A stretch of 64,000 bases of DNA, from the NCBI GenBank assembly GCA_030813035.1, contig JAUSTV010000006.1; one strand, given 5' to 3'. The notes under the pieces are model-generated. The model was not told the DNA's origin and made no database searches. It was given only the letters and a program-made list of their open reading frames with translations. Each line of letters begins with the position of its first letter. Position 1 is the stretch's first letter. Position numbers and translations under genes: made by a program. The stretch comes from Bacillus_BA fengqiuensis (GTDB lineage: Bacteria; Bacillota; Bacilli; Bacillales; Bacillaceae_H). Below, piece by piece: positions 40,689-49,699 of the stretch.

Positions 40689-41936
40689 ATGTCCATGAAT
40701 ATACAATCAGCTTCATCTATTAGAGAAGAAGCGGAGGAAATGGTTGAATGGCTGGCTTCGTTCGGCCGGACGGAGAACAGTGGCGTAACGAGGCTATTGT
40801 ATTCTCCAGCTTGGATTTCGGCGCAGCGGGCTCTGGAAAGTAAAATGAACCAGATTGGGTTACGGGCTTATTTCGATGATGTAGGAAATTTGTTTGGGAG
40901 ATTAGAAGGGACCGAGCAGCACGCTCCTGTTATTTTGACGGGTTCCCATGTTGATACGGTTGTAAATGGCGGGAAATTTGATGGTGCCTACGGAATTATT
41001 TCTGGATTGATGGCGGTCAAACACTTACGTCAGCGTTACGGTGCTCCCAAAAAATCGATTGAAGTGGTTTCGTTATGCGAGGAAGAAGGGAGTCGGTTTC
41101 CATTTACTTTTTGGGGATCTGGAAGCATAACGGGGAAATATACGTACGAAGATATTCAGTTGGTGAAGGATTCGGACGGGATTCTATTCACTGAAGCGAT
41201 GAACCAAGCGGGATTTGGTAAAGGTGACTACCGTCCGCCAAGGCGGAATGACTTGGAATGTTTTGTTGAACTCCATGTGGAACAAGGGTCCATTTTGGAG
41301 AGGGAAGGCCAATCGATTGGGATCGTGAGTCATATTGTTGGACAGAGGCGATACACCATTCAAGTAATAGGCGAAAGCAATCATGCAGGAACAACGCCGA
41401 TGCCTTTTCGAAAAGATGCCATGAGCGCAGCCTCAGAGCTTATTTCCTATATAACGAAAAAAGCGAAACGGACAGATCCGGTGTTAGTAGCGACGGTTGG
41501 AAAAATATCGGTTAAACCGAACGTTCCGAATGTGATCGCTGGAGAAGTCACGTTTACTCTCGATGTCCGCCACCATGAAGAGGCGTTGCTTAATGAATTT
41601 TGTTCGGAGCTCCTCCAGTATTTTCAAGTGGTCGCCTCCGATCACCATGTGGAGGTATCCGTTTCACAATGGATGAATATCCAGCCTGTCGGAATGGATG
41701 AAAAATTGACTGAAATATCAAATAAAATAGCGTCTTCAAATGATATATCTTTCCTGAATTTAGTAAGTGGTGCAGGACATGATGCACAAGTATTCGGTAC
41801 GTTTTGTCCAACATCTCTTCTCTTCGTTCCGAGCCACCAGGGTATCAGTCATTCCCCGAAAGAATATACAAACAACCGTGATCTTGAAAGTGGCATCAAC
41901 ATGTTAATCAAACTTTTATATCAATTAGCCTATTAA
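40689..41936 (+). CDS. pucF: Allantoate deiminase / amidohydrolase
   Basis: This 415-residue M20-family metal hydrolase converts allantoate to ureidoglycine, ammonia and CO2. Ligands and motifs visible are GSHVDTVVNGGKFDGAYG, LCEEEGSRFPFTFWGS, ELHVEQG, GESNHAGTTPMPFRKDAM and GAGHDAQ near the C-terminus. AAGGAGGG (40670-40677) precedes ATG 40689; upstream in-frame sequence from 40593 shows no family match. It is followed 18 bp later by pucG, and the genes to allantoinase form one plus-strand operon. Confidence 0.9.
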   Translation: MSMNIQSASSIREEAEEMVEWLASFGRTENSGVTRLLYSPAWISAQRALESKMNQIGLRAYFDDVGNLFGRLEGTEQHAPVILTGSHVDTVVNGGKFDGAYGIISGLMAVKHLRQRYGAPKKSIEVVSLCEEEGSRFPFTFWGSGSITGKYTYEDIQLVKDSDGILFTEAMNQAGFGKGDYRPPRRNDLECFVELHVEQGSILEREGQSIGIVSHIVGQRRYTIQVIGESNHAGTTPMPFRKDAMSAASELISYITKKAKRTDPVLVATVGKISVKPNVPNVIAGEVTFTLDVRHHEEALLNEFCSELLQYFQVVASDHHVEVSVSQWMNIQPVGMDEKLTEISNKIASSNDISFLNLVSGAGHDAQVFGTFCPTSLLFVPSHQGISHSPKEYTNNRDLESGINMLIKLLYQLAY

Positions 41937-41954
41937 AGGGAAGGAAGAGATAGT

Positions 41955-43202
41955 ATGAGTTTTTTAGAATTAAATACCCCTTTGCGAACGATTATGACAC
42001 CTGGTCCGGTGGAAGTGGATCCAAGAGTGCTGCGTGCGATGAGTACGCCTATTTTGGGACAGTTTGATCCAGCCTTTACCGGAATCATGAATGAAGTGAT
42101 GGAAATGGTCCGTCAAGTTTTTCAAACCAAAAATGAGTGGGCTTTTCCAATCGATGGGACATCGCGAGCGGGAATTGAAGCGGTGTTATGCAGCATCATT
42201 GAACCGGGAGATTCGGTGCTTGTACCGATTTTCGGGAGATTCGGTCATTTATTGACAGAACTATGCGAGCGATATGGAGCTGATGTCCACACAATGGAGT
42301 GTCAATGGGGAGAAGTATTCGACCCTCAAGAGGTCATTGCGGAAATGAAAAAAATTGCACCTAAAATGGTGGCGATTGTACATGGAGAAACGTCAACGGG
42401 ATGTATGCAGCCGCTGAAGGAAATTGGCAGGGCGTGCCGGGAAATGGATGTGCTGCTTGTCGTCGATGCGGTAGCGACGATTGGCGGAACCGAAGTCAAG
42501 ACAGATGAATGGTGCATTGATGCCGTTATCGGCGGTACCCAGAAATGTTTGTCCGTGCCTTCCGGGATGGCGCCGATTACGTATAATAAGCGGATTGAAA
42601 GAATCATTTTGGCACGCAAAAAAGTGGAGAGAGGAATCGCGACGGAAGCGGATAAACAATTTATACCCGCTGCCCCTTCGATTATCAGCAATTATTTTGA
42701 CTTAAGTCAGCTTCAAGATTATTGGAGCCCGAGAAGGTTGAATCATCATACAGAAGCGACTTCCATGTTATATGCACTCCGTGAAGGGCTGCGTATCGTA
42801 CTCCAAGAAGGATTGGAGGCGAGATTCGAACGTCATCGCCTTCATGAACGAGCGCTTGTGGCGGGACTCGAAGGGATGGGTCTGAAGTTATTCGGGGAGA
42901 AAAAGTGGAAACTGCCTACGGTAACATGTGTCCAAGTTCCGGAAGGGATCAACGCCGATGAGGTCAGGTCAATGCTTTTAAGTGAATTCGGTGTGGAAAT
43001 CGCCAGTTCGTTCGGTCCACTTCACGGCAAAATATGGAGAATCGGCACGATGGGCTACAGCTGCCGAAAAGAAAATATCTTATTTGTATTAGCCGCATTT
43101 GAAGCGGTGCTGATTCGTCGTGGCGTTGCGGTTCATGCGGGGAGAGCGCTTCAAGCAGCGTTGGACACTTACGAGAAGCAAGTTGTCTGCACACATGGAT
43201 AA
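41955..43202 (+). CDS. pucG: (S)-ureidoglycine--glyoxylate aminotransferase
   Basis: This 415-residue class V PLP aminotransferase transfers the amino group of ureidoglycine to glyoxylate, giving oxalurate and glycine. It shows TPGPVEVDPRVLRAMS, PIDGTSRAGIEAV (phosphate-binding region), HGETSTGC, VVDAVATIGG and the PLP-lysine motif GGTQKCLSVPSG. The length and ILGQFDP at the substrate site match PucG. It sits between allantoate deiminase and the Ntn hydrolase, so its product oxalurate would pass to the next enzymes. Ribosome site AAGGGAAGGAAG precedes ATG 41955. Confidence 0.92.
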   Translation: MSFLELNTPLRTIMTPGPVEVDPRVLRAMSTPILGQFDPAFTGIMNEVMEMVRQVFQTKNEWAFPIDGTSRAGIEAVLCSIIEPGDSVLVPIFGRFGHLLTELCERYGADVHTMECQWGEVFDPQEVIAEMKKIAPKMVAIVHGETSTGCMQPLKEIGRACREMDVLLVVDAVATIGGTEVKTDEWCIDAVIGGTQKCLSVPSGMAPITYNKRIERIILARKKVERGIATEADKQFIPAAPSIISNYFDLSQLQDYWSPRRLNHHTEATSMLYALREGLRIVLQEGLEARFERHRLHERALVAGLEGMGLKLFGEKKWKLPTVTCVQVPEGINADEVRSMLLSEFGVEIASSFGPLHGKIWRIGTMGYSCRKENILFVLAAFEAVLIRRGVAVHAGRALQAALDTYEKQVVCTHG

Positions 43203-43212
43203 AGGGGGAGTT

Positions 43213-44826
43213 ATGATGAACGACTATTTTTTGACGTATCCATATTCATCTAAACGTGTATGTGCGATTGCCAATAAAGGAATGGTAGCAACCTCTCAGC
43301 CCCTGGCTGCGCAGGCCGGGTTAGACATGCTGAAAAAAGGGGGCAACGCGATTGATGCTGCCATTGCAACAGCTGCGTGCCTGACGGTCGTCGAACCGTC
43401 ATCGAACGGCATCGGGGGAGATGCATTCGCGCTTGTCTGGACGAATCAATCGTTGTACGGATTAAATGCGAGCGGCCCGGCTCCCATGAATCTGACAATT
43501 GATGAAGTGGAGAAAAGAGGATATGAGAACATGCCTGAACGGGGATTTTGCCCTGTTACCGTACCGGGGGCTCCAAGTGCATGGGCGGCCCTTTCGAAAC
43601 GATTTGGCCGTCTCCCTTTTCATGAAGTATTAAAGCCGGCTATTACATATGCCAGAGAAGGCTACCCGATTTCTCCAACTTTGGGGAGGAACTGGGAGCG
43701 GGCCATTGAATTGTTGAAGCAAACCGTCTCAGGAGAAGAGCATGAATGGTTTTTCCGGACGTTCGCTCCGGAAGAGAAAGCTCCCCATATAGGGCAAGTG
43801 TGGAAATCAGAAGCGATGGCCAATACGCTTGAATCCATTGCCTTATCAGGCGGCGAATCGTTTTATAAAGGGGAACTGGCGGACCGGATCGATCGATTTT
43901 CGAAGGAATACGGCGGTTTTATCCGGAAAGAAGATTTAATGCGTTATGAGCCCGAATGGGTCACCCCGATTAACGTAGACTATAAAGGATATAACATTTG
44001 GGAAATACCGCCAAACGGCCAGGGGCTGATTGCCTTAATGGCTCTCAATCTATTAAGGGAAGACTCGTTTTATGAAAAAGAACAACTAGAAACCTACCAT
44101 ATCCAACTCGAAGCGATGAAGCTCGCTTTTGCGGATGGGGAAACATACATTACCGATCCGAGGGACATGGAGGTCAAAGTAAAGGAATTGCTGTCAGAGG
44201 AATACGCACGTCAAAGAAGAAGTTGTATCGATGCCTCCGCACGCTTGCCGGAAGCGGGCAAGCCGATGCACAGCGGGACGGTCTATTTGGCTGCGGCAGA
44301 CGGAGAAGGAAATATGGTTTCGTTTATTCAAAGCAACTATAAAGATTTTGGTTCGGCGCTTGTTGTGCCGGAAACGGGAATTTTACTTCAAAACCGGGGT
44401 CATAACTTCTCCCTTGACCGCACTCATGTGAATCGGTTAGTACCGGGCAAAAAAACATACCATACCATCATTCCCGGGTTCATTACAAAAGGAGACCAAC
44501 CGATTGGGCCATTTGGTGTGATGGGAGCATTCATGCAGCCGCAGGGCCATGTACAGGTAGCGATGAATCTGATCGATTTTGGATTGAATCCGCAGGCGGC
44601 TTTAGATGCTTCGCGTTGGCAGTGGATGGGCGGAAAGAAAATTATGGTGGAAAAAAGTGTGCCGCCGCATATTATTGAAGGGTTGGCCAGAAAGGGGCAT
44701 GAAGTGAAGATTTCCATTGACTCCAATGAATTTGGGCGCGGACAAATGATTTGGCGCGATCCGCAGACAGGCGTTTTTTACGGCGGAACAGAATCGCGTA
44801 CGGATGGAGCGATTGCCGTATGGTAG
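43213..44826 (+). CDS. Gamma-glutamyltransferase-family Ntn hydrolase, possible oxamate amidohydrolase (HpxW-like)
   Basis: This encodes 537 residues. GGT-family landmarks are AAQAGLDMLKKGGNAIDAAIAT near 30-55, NGIGGDAF near 70, the catalytic Thr of HSGTVYLAAADGEGNMVS at residue 356 where autocleavage would occur, and GTGILLQNRG-like VPETGILLQNRGHNFSLD. True GGTs and the uric-acid-pathway oxamate amidohydrolase HpxW belong to this family. No signal peptide is visible, so it is cytoplasmic, and it lies between pucG (oxalurate producer) and allantoinase. I therefore infer oxamate hydrolysis to oxalate and ammonia rather than glutathione metabolism. The start is ATG 43213 or 43216 after AAAGGGGGAG. 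Confidence 0.8.
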   Translation: MMNDYFLTYPYSSKRVCAIANKGMVATSQPLAAQAGLDMLKKGGNAIDAAIATAACLTVVEPSSNGIGGDAFALVWTNQSLYGLNASGPAPMNLTIDEVEKRGYENMPERGFCPVTVPGAPSAWAALSKRFGRLPFHEVLKPAITYAREGYPISPTLGRNWERAIELLKQTVSGEEHEWFFRTFAPEEKAPHIGQVWKSEAMANTLESIALSGGESFYKGELADRIDRFSKEYGGFIRKEDLMRYEPEWVTPINVDYKGYNIWEIPPNGQGLIALMALNLLREDSFYEKEQLETYHIQLEAMKLAFADGETYITDPRDMEVKVKELLSEEYARQRRSCIDASARLPEAGKPMHSGTVYLAAADGEGNMVSFIQSNYKDFGSALVVPETGILLQNRGHNFSLDRTHVNRLVPGKKTYHTIIPGFITKGDQPIGPFGVMGAFMQPQGHVQVAMNLIDFGLNPQAALDASRWQWMGGKKIMVEKSVPPHIIEGLARKGHEVKISIDSNEFGRGQMIWRDPQTGVFYGGTESRTDGAIAVW

Positions 44827-45407
44827 ACGAAAAGCGGGGGCACCCCCTTTCTATTTTTGCGGCATTTTTTCGGGCGGGCATGCTTGGTTACGGGGGAGGT
44901 CCTTCTTCCATACCGTTAATCCATAAAGAGGTTGTCACACGTTATGGTTGGCTGCATGATGATGAATTTGCCGATATATTGGCTCTTGCCAATACACTCC
45001 CGGGGCCCATTGCCACTAAAATGGCCGGTTACATCGGCTATCGCATCGGAGGGATTGCCGGTATGCTCAATGCGATTGCGGCCACCGTCGTTCCCACTTG
45101 TTTATTAATGGTCGTATTGCTGACGACTTTAGCGAATTTTCAGCAACTATCTTGGGTTGCCGGGATGACAAAGGCGGTCGTTCCGGTCGTTGGGGTGATG
45201 CTTGCGGTATTGATGTGGGAATTCATTAAAAAAGCTGCCGCAGACCTTGGCTGGTTTAAAAATATTTGGTTGTGTGCGATAAGTTTTGCTGCGATGGAGT
45301 GGTTTCATTTTCATCCAGGCATCATTATTTTCGGCCTTATGGCGGCTGCGTGGATCCCGAAACGAAACAACGTCGTAGAGAAGGCGGGCAGGGAGGAAAC
45401 GATGTGA
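44820..45407 (+). CDS. CHR (chromate transporter)-family half-size protein 1
   Basis: This 195-residue membrane protein consists of one CHR domain with about five or six hydrophobic segments. The signature FRAGMLGYGGGPSSIPLIHKEVV and ALANTLPGPIATKMAGYIGYR are typical. Half-size CHR proteins work as pairs, and the second half follows directly. ATG 44820 overlaps the stop of the Ntn hydrolase gene (ATGGTAG). CHR proteins are anion carriers, and chromate is only the founding substrate. The setting within a purine-degradation operon suggests an organic anion such as oxalate, oxamate or a ureide. Confidence 0.85.
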   Translation: MVDEKRGHPLSIFAAFFRAGMLGYGGGPSSIPLIHKEVVTRYGWLHDDEFADILALANTLPGPIATKMAGYIGYRIGGIAGMLNAIAATVVPTCLLMVVLLTTLANFQQLSWVAGMTKAVVPVVGVMLAVLMWEFIKKAAADLGWFKNIWLCAISFAAMEWFHFHPGIIIFGLMAAAWIPKRNNVVEKAGREETM

Positions 45408-45937
45408 TGTATTTTCATATTTTTATGGCCTTTTTTATTCCGAGTATTCTTGGGTATGGAGGAGGGCCTGCATCGATCCCGTTAATCGAAAAAGAAGTGG
45501 TGGATCGTTACGAGTGGCTGACTGTTCATCAATTCAGCGAAATGCTGGCAGTGGGCAATACGCTTCCGGGTCCAATCGCCACGAAAATGGCCGGTTATAT
45601 CGGGTTTCAGCAAGGAGGTGTGTTCGGTTCGGTTGTGGCCCTCTTTGCCACAATCGCTCCTTCGCTCATTTTAATGGTCGTGTTCTTGGGGTTGATCTAT
45701 AAATATAAAGACTCTCCAAATGTCAAAAAAATGACACAGCTCATTCGCCCTGCGATAGCGGTATTGCTTGGTGTCATGACTTTCGATTTCTTCTTTAATT
45801 CCTATGGAAACATCGGCATGTATTCGACTCTTTTTCTTGTGGCAGCAAGCTTCTTGCTATTGGAGAGATGGAAGGTCCATCCTGCTTTTGTCATTATTGG
45901 AGCTTTGTTTTACGGAGCTTTGTTTCTTGGAGCGTGA
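45407..45937 (+). CDS. CHR (chromate transporter)-family half-size protein 2
   Basis: This 176-residue protein has the same domain: FFIPSILGYGGGPASIPLIEKEVV and AVGNTLPGPIATKMAGYIGFQQGG, with about five hydrophobic segments. The start ATG 45407 shares a base with the stop of the first half (TGATG), so the two are translationally coupled and probably form an antiparallel heterodimer. The upstream open frame to 45266 lies inside the first gene and is not used. The C-terminus ends GALFYGALFLGA in the last membrane segment. Substrate inference is as for its partner. Confidence 0.85.
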   Translation: MYFHIFMAFFIPSILGYGGGPASIPLIEKEVVDRYEWLTVHQFSEMLAVGNTLPGPIATKMAGYIGFQQGGVFGSVVALFATIAPSLILMVVFLGLIYKYKDSPNVKKMTQLIRPAIAVLLGVMTFDFFFNSYGNIGMYSTLFLVAASFLLLERWKVHPAFVIIGALFYGALFLGA

Positions 45938-46010
45938 ATGGCGTGAAGGAAGGTCACTGGATATACGCAGGAAGGATAAAGGTGATAAAAAAGAGATAGG
46001 GGGAGTGGAA

Positions 46011-47375
46011 GTGAAATATGATGTTTTGATCAAAAACGGTAATGTGGTTATGGCGGGGGAAGTGAAGAGAACAAGCATTGGAATTAAGGATGGCATCATT
46101 TGTGAAATCAGCGAACAGATCAGCGGGAAAGCAGAGCTGGAATGGGATGCACAAGGGCAGTATGTATTTCCGGGCATGGTCGACGTGCATGTTCATTTTA
46201 GTGAGCCGGGCCGTGAGCATTGGGAAGGGTTTGAAACAGGTTCGTTTATGATGGCTGCCGGCGGGTGTACGACCTATTTCGATATGCCCCTGAATGGAAT
46301 TCCATCGACCGTTGATGTAAAGGCTCTGTATGAAAAAGCAAATATCGGCGAAAGAAAGTCATATGTGGACTTCGGGCTTTGGGGCGGATTGGTTCCCGGG
46401 AATGAGGGGGAATTGGCTTCCCTTGCAGAGGCTGGTGTTGTAGGGTTTAAAGCTTTTCTATCACCGTCCGGCAACAGTGAATTCGAAGCGGCCGATGATG
46501 AAACCTTGCTTCGTGGAATGAAAGAAATTGCCGGATGTCAAAAGATATTGGCGCTTCATGCAGAGAGCGGGCCCATCGTAGAACAGTTGCGACAAGAAAA
46601 AGAAACGGCCGGTTTATGCAGTGTCGATGATTATGCGGCTTCACGGCCCATTGTCGCTGAGGTAGAAGCTGTTGGGCGTGCCATCGCCTATGCGGAACTG
46701 ACGGGCTGTTCCTTGCATTTTGTTCACATTAGCAGTGCGGAAGCCGTAGGAAAAATCCGCCAGGCCAAAAAGGACGGATTGGACATTACACTGGAAACCT
46801 GCCCGCATTATCTTCTTTTTAACCACGAACACCTTAGGGAAATCGGTGCAGCAGCGAAATGCGCTCCTCCTCTTCGGGAAGCCGGTGACCAAAAAAAGCT
46901 GATCAATATGCTTTTGCATGACGAAATTGACATGATCTCTTCTGATCACTCTCCTTCCCCAGGGGAACTGAAGGAGGATTCGAATGTTTTTAAAGTATGG
47001 GGAGGAATCAGCGGCGGACAGTTTTCCTTGCTGTCCATGGTTGAGCTGGCTTTACAATATGATATCCCTTTCGAAAAAATAGCCAGGTGGACGGCAGAAG
47101 CACCATCGAAAAGATTCGGTCTCTATCCCCGAAAAGGGGCAATCATGACGGGGGCGGATGCCGATATTGCGATTGTTAGTTTAGAAGAATCCCATACGAT
47201 AAAAAAGGAAGACTTGTATTCGAGGCATAAACATAGTCTATATGTCAATCACACGTTTCCATGCCGAATCATGGGGACATTCAGCAAAGGAAATCTCGTA
47301 TATGCCCGTGGGAAAAGGATGACCGGTATTTCGAAGGGCGAGTGGATAAAAGGAAAAAAGCTTTCGTATACATGA
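46011..47375 (+). CDS. allB: Allantoinase
   Basis: This 454-residue amidohydrolase opens allantoin to allantoate (B. subtilis PucH). Metal-centre residues are visible: DVHVHF near 60, the carboxylated Lys in VVGFKAFLSPSG, ALHAESG, HFVHISSAEA and the terminal Asp in ISSDHSPS. The end ARGKRMTG is usual. GTG 46011 with GGGGGAG (45999-46005) is the start; upstream in-frame sequence overlaps the CHR gene and has no homology. It is last in the plus-strand operon pucF-pucG-Ntn hydrolase-chr-chr-allB, although it acts before PucF in the pathway. Confidence 0.93.
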   Translation: MKYDVLIKNGNVVMAGEVKRTSIGIKDGIICEISEQISGKAELEWDAQGQYVFPGMVDVHVHFSEPGREHWEGFETGSFMMAAGGCTTYFDMPLNGIPSTVDVKALYEKANIGERKSYVDFGLWGGLVPGNEGELASLAEAGVVGFKAFLSPSGNSEFEAADDETLLRGMKEIAGCQKILALHAESGPIVEQLRQEKETAGLCSVDDYAASRPIVAEVEAVGRAIAYAELTGCSLHFVHISSAEAVGKIRQAKKDGLDITLETCPHYLLFNHEHLREIGAAAKCAPPLREAGDQKKLINMLLHDEIDMISSDHSPSPGELKEDSNVFKVWGGISGGQFSLLSMVELALQYDIPFEKIARWTAEAPSKRFGLYPRKGAIMTGADADIAIVSLEESHTIKKEDLYSRHKHSLYVNHTFPCRIMGTFSKGNLVYARGKRMTGISKGEWIKGKKLSYT

Positions 47376-47448
47376 GTTGTGTTTCACTTTTGACCTATTA
47401 TTTAAATCAAGTACCTGCATCTAACCATAAAAACATTGGCATAACGGA

Positions 47449-47495
47449 AAAAAGGAAAGTGGATACACATAACATATCCATTTTCCTTTTTGTAT
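47449..47495. terminator. Bidirectional terminator
   Basis: AAAAAGGAAAGTGGATA (47449-47465) pairs with 47475-47491 through 17 bp with one wobble, flanked by A and T runs. It serves both allB and the converging AbrB-like gene. Confidence 0.85.
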
Positions 47496-47498
47496 TTC

Positions 47499-47780
47499 TT
47501 ATAATGGCTTAACATGCTCTTTTAATTCTTTTAACAATATATGCATACCTTCCTGACTCAGCGTTAGTTTCCCGCCTGCAAGATTAAGGTTATTTCGTGC
47601 TATTTCTCCCGTTACAGCACAAGCACCGTGAGGTTTATACTTCTGTAAAATGATCTTATCATCTTCGACAAAAATCTCTACAGGGTCTTTAATGTCCAGT
47701 TCTAATATTCTTCTAAGTTCAATTGGTACTACGATTCGTCCTAGTTCGTCTATTTTCCTTACAATTCCTGTGGTTTTCAT
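47499..47780 (-). CDS. AbrB/Abh-family transition-state regulator
   Basis: This 93-residue DNA-binding protein has an N-terminal swapped-hairpin AbrB domain: TGIVRKIDELGRIVVPIELRR, then IKDPVEIFVEDDKIILQKYKP. The C-terminal oligomerisation region has TGEI...GGKLTLSQEG. It mixes AbrB-like and Abh-like features, so the paralogue is uncertain. Such regulators repress post-exponential genes during growth. The start is ATG 47780, with AAGGGG 6 nt upstream; an in-frame TTG at 47795 is less likely. It is a lone gene convergent with the purine operon. Confidence 0.88.
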   Translation of the reverse strand: MKTTGIVRKIDELGRIVVPIELRRILELDIKDPVEIFVEDDKIILQKYKPHGACAVTGEIARNNLNLAGGKLTLSQEGMHILLKELKEHVKPL

Positions 47781-47795
47781 AACTTTCCCCTTCAA

Positions 47796-48114
47796 TTGAA
47801 TATGAGATGCTTCTTTATATTATATAGAAAAACCCCTTTTCATGAGCCGAAGTCATCTTTCTGTAAAGAAATTGTTACGTGCTTGTCAAAGTCTTGCTAC
47901 ATTATTTACTTTAGAATACATAGTAAACTACTCTCTTTAATTCGAAGTTTGAAAACTGTATAGAATAAAGTGATGTTGAATCAAAAGGAATTTTTCTTCT
48001 CATTTTGGAAGATTGTTATCGATTTTTTAGCATGAAGATTTTATGGTTATCATGGTAAACTACTATACATATATTGCTTTGAAAAATAACAACTTTTAGT
48101 GAGGAGAAACAAAA
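47796..48114. other. 319-bp divergent intergenic region (AbrB-like / MgtC)
   Basis: This region holds both promoters. GTAAACTACT occurs twice in the same orientation (47923-47932 and 48055-48064), 132 bp apart, as a possible operator pair. No gene or RNA fold was recognised. Confidence 0.4.
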
Positions 48115-48792
48115 GTGAAAGAAGAATTTTTATTAAGGCTCATCATGGCCCTTTTTCTTGGGTTGTTGATCGGGATTGACCGACAGCTAAGAAATAAGCC
48201 GCTTGGCGTCAAAACGAGTATGGTCATTTCGGTAGCGAGTTGTTTAATCACGATCGTGTCCATCGAATCAGTTGGCCAATATTCAATACCAGGGCATACC
48301 AATATGGATCCGATGCGTCTTGCGGCACAAATTGTGAGCGGTGTTGGTTTCCTTGGTGCGGGTGTTATATTGAGGAGAAGCAATGACGTCATTTCGGGGC
48401 TGACGACGGCTTCCATGGTGTGGGCGGCCTCTGGTCTCGGAATTGCGGTCGGGGCGGGTTTTTATTTAGAAGCGATTGCTGCCATGACACTCATTATCCT
48501 GGCCGTTAGTATATTTCCATACTTCATTAAAGTAATGGGTCCGCGATCTTTGAGACAAAGGGATTTATCTATAAAAATAGTAGTGGATGAAAGTCAAGAA
48601 CTTAACCAAATTTTCAAGGAAATTAAGCAGTTGAACATGAAAGTAAAGCGGGTCAAAATCAAAGATTTGGAAAGTGGTCGACAACAGCTGGAAATGGTCA
48701 TACTGGCTTCTGAGAAGCTGTATACAACCGATATCTATACGTCTTTGAAAAAAGTCAAACAAACCGTTTCGGTAGAAGTCGAAAGCAGGTAG
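48115..48792 (+). CDS. MgtC/SapB-family membrane protein
   Basis: This encodes 225 residues. The N-terminal half has four hydrophobic segments with the MgtC core: LLIGIDRQLRNKPLGVKTSMVISVASCLITI, the QIVSGVGFLGAGVILR signature near 70-85 and TTASMVWAASGLGIAVGAGF near 100. The C-terminal ~75 residues form a soluble ACT-like domain (about 145-222). MgtC proteins help growth at low Mg2+ and can modulate ATP synthase in some species; the role here is not known. The start is GTG 48115 after GAGGAG. Confidence 0.9.
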   Translation: MKEEFLLRLIMALFLGLLIGIDRQLRNKPLGVKTSMVISVASCLITIVSIESVGQYSIPGHTNMDPMRLAAQIVSGVGFLGAGVILRRSNDVISGLTTASMVWAASGLGIAVGAGFYLEAIAAMTLIILAVSIFPYFIKVMGPRSLRQRDLSIKIVVDESQELNQIFKEIKQLNMKVKRVKIKDLESGRQQLEMVILASEKLYTTDIYTSLKKVKQTVSVEVESR

Positions 48793-48920
48793 CGCCGTCT
48801 GTTTTTCGTATCATCGTCATGCTTTTCTTCGTTTGGTCCAATGATGTTTTCAATCATTCTCTTCTTTTGAAAACGAAAATGGTAGAAGGGGTGTTTTGGG
48901 CGACAGGGCCAGGATTGATA

Positions 48921-48961
48921 AAACAGGATTTTCTTTTTGTGAGGGCTAGAAAATCCTGTTT
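48921..48961. terminator. Intrinsic terminator
   Basis: AAACAGGATTTTCT (48921-48934) pairs with 48948-48961 through 14 bp, with T runs on both sides. It can serve mgtC and the converging hypothetical gene. Confidence 0.8.
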
Positions 48962-48965
48962 ATCT

Positions 48966-49409
48966 TTACATCCAGCGCAGCGCAATGGTTAAGTGACAGC
49001 ATTCCGTGCCACCGACCTTTGAAGATAATTTAAGGTTGATTCCGTCAGGGTTGAATGAAGTATCAACCTTCGATTTAATGCCCGTTGATTTGATCAGTTT
49101 TTCGACTTCTTTTTTATTGGATTGCTGTGCTGCTACCATGATTTTTGAATCGAATTCCTTGGATTCCGCAAGTTCATTCAGAAGAATGCTTGCATCTTTC
49201 ATGAGCGTCTGCATGGCAATGGCTGATTGATTAAACAAGGTCGGGTCTACTTGGGGATATTGTCTTAAAGGATTTGGATAAGACAAAATCGATGAACGAT
49301 AAGGTACGAACGGTACAGTAATCATCGGTTGGGCGGCTTCGCTATATGGAAAATAAAAAAGGCAAGAGAATGGCTGAGGGTACACATAAGAATATGGATG
49401 GATAAACAT
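48966..49409 (-). CDS. Conserved hypothetical protein
   Basis: This 147-residue protein has a Tyr/Pro/Phe-rich N-terminal third (about 1-55; repeated YP dipeptides) that resembles spore-coat or surface proteins. A predicted helical middle (SAIAMQTLMKDASILLNELAES) and a conserved-looking end (IKSTGIKSKVDTSFNPDGINLKLSSK, then ECCHLTIALRW) follow. The ribosome site AGGGGGAAT is about 12 nt upstream of ATG 49409. I do not recognise the function; the tyrosine-rich head hints at a spore-envelope location, as inference only. Confidence 0.65.
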   Translation of the reverse strand: MFIHPYSYVYPQPFSCLFYFPYSEAAQPMITVPFVPYRSSILSYPNPLRQYPQVDPTLFNQSAIAMQTLMKDASILLNELAESKEFDSKIMVAAQQSNKKEVEKLIKSTGIKSKVDTSFNPDGINLKLSSKVGGTECCHLTIALRWM

Positions 49410-49699
49410 GGTGCAACTAATTCCCCCTGTTGGCGTGAAATTCTCTACAATATACGGGCAAAGGCTTGGGGGTGTGCATTATTGATGAGGGGAGAGTTTC
49501 CCATAAGTCTCTGATAATAACAAGAGCTGATTTTGACTGAAAGGCCTCCGTCACGAAATCCTTAGCTTTATCGTATTTGCATGGCCCATCCTCCTGTAAA
49601 AAATATTCTTATTGAATTAATGAAGTGAATATGATAAAAATAATGAAGGCAACAATTGTTAAAATTCAGATTACCAGTTTTCATAAACAGAATAGTAAT
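49410..49699. other. Intergenic region before the TPP riboswitch
   Basis: About 290 bp, AT-rich toward the riboswitch, with the presumed thiamin-operon promoter near 49620-49690. A minus-strand AGGAGG followed by ATG near 49580 opens only a 12-codon frame. No gene is supported. Confidence 0.35.
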
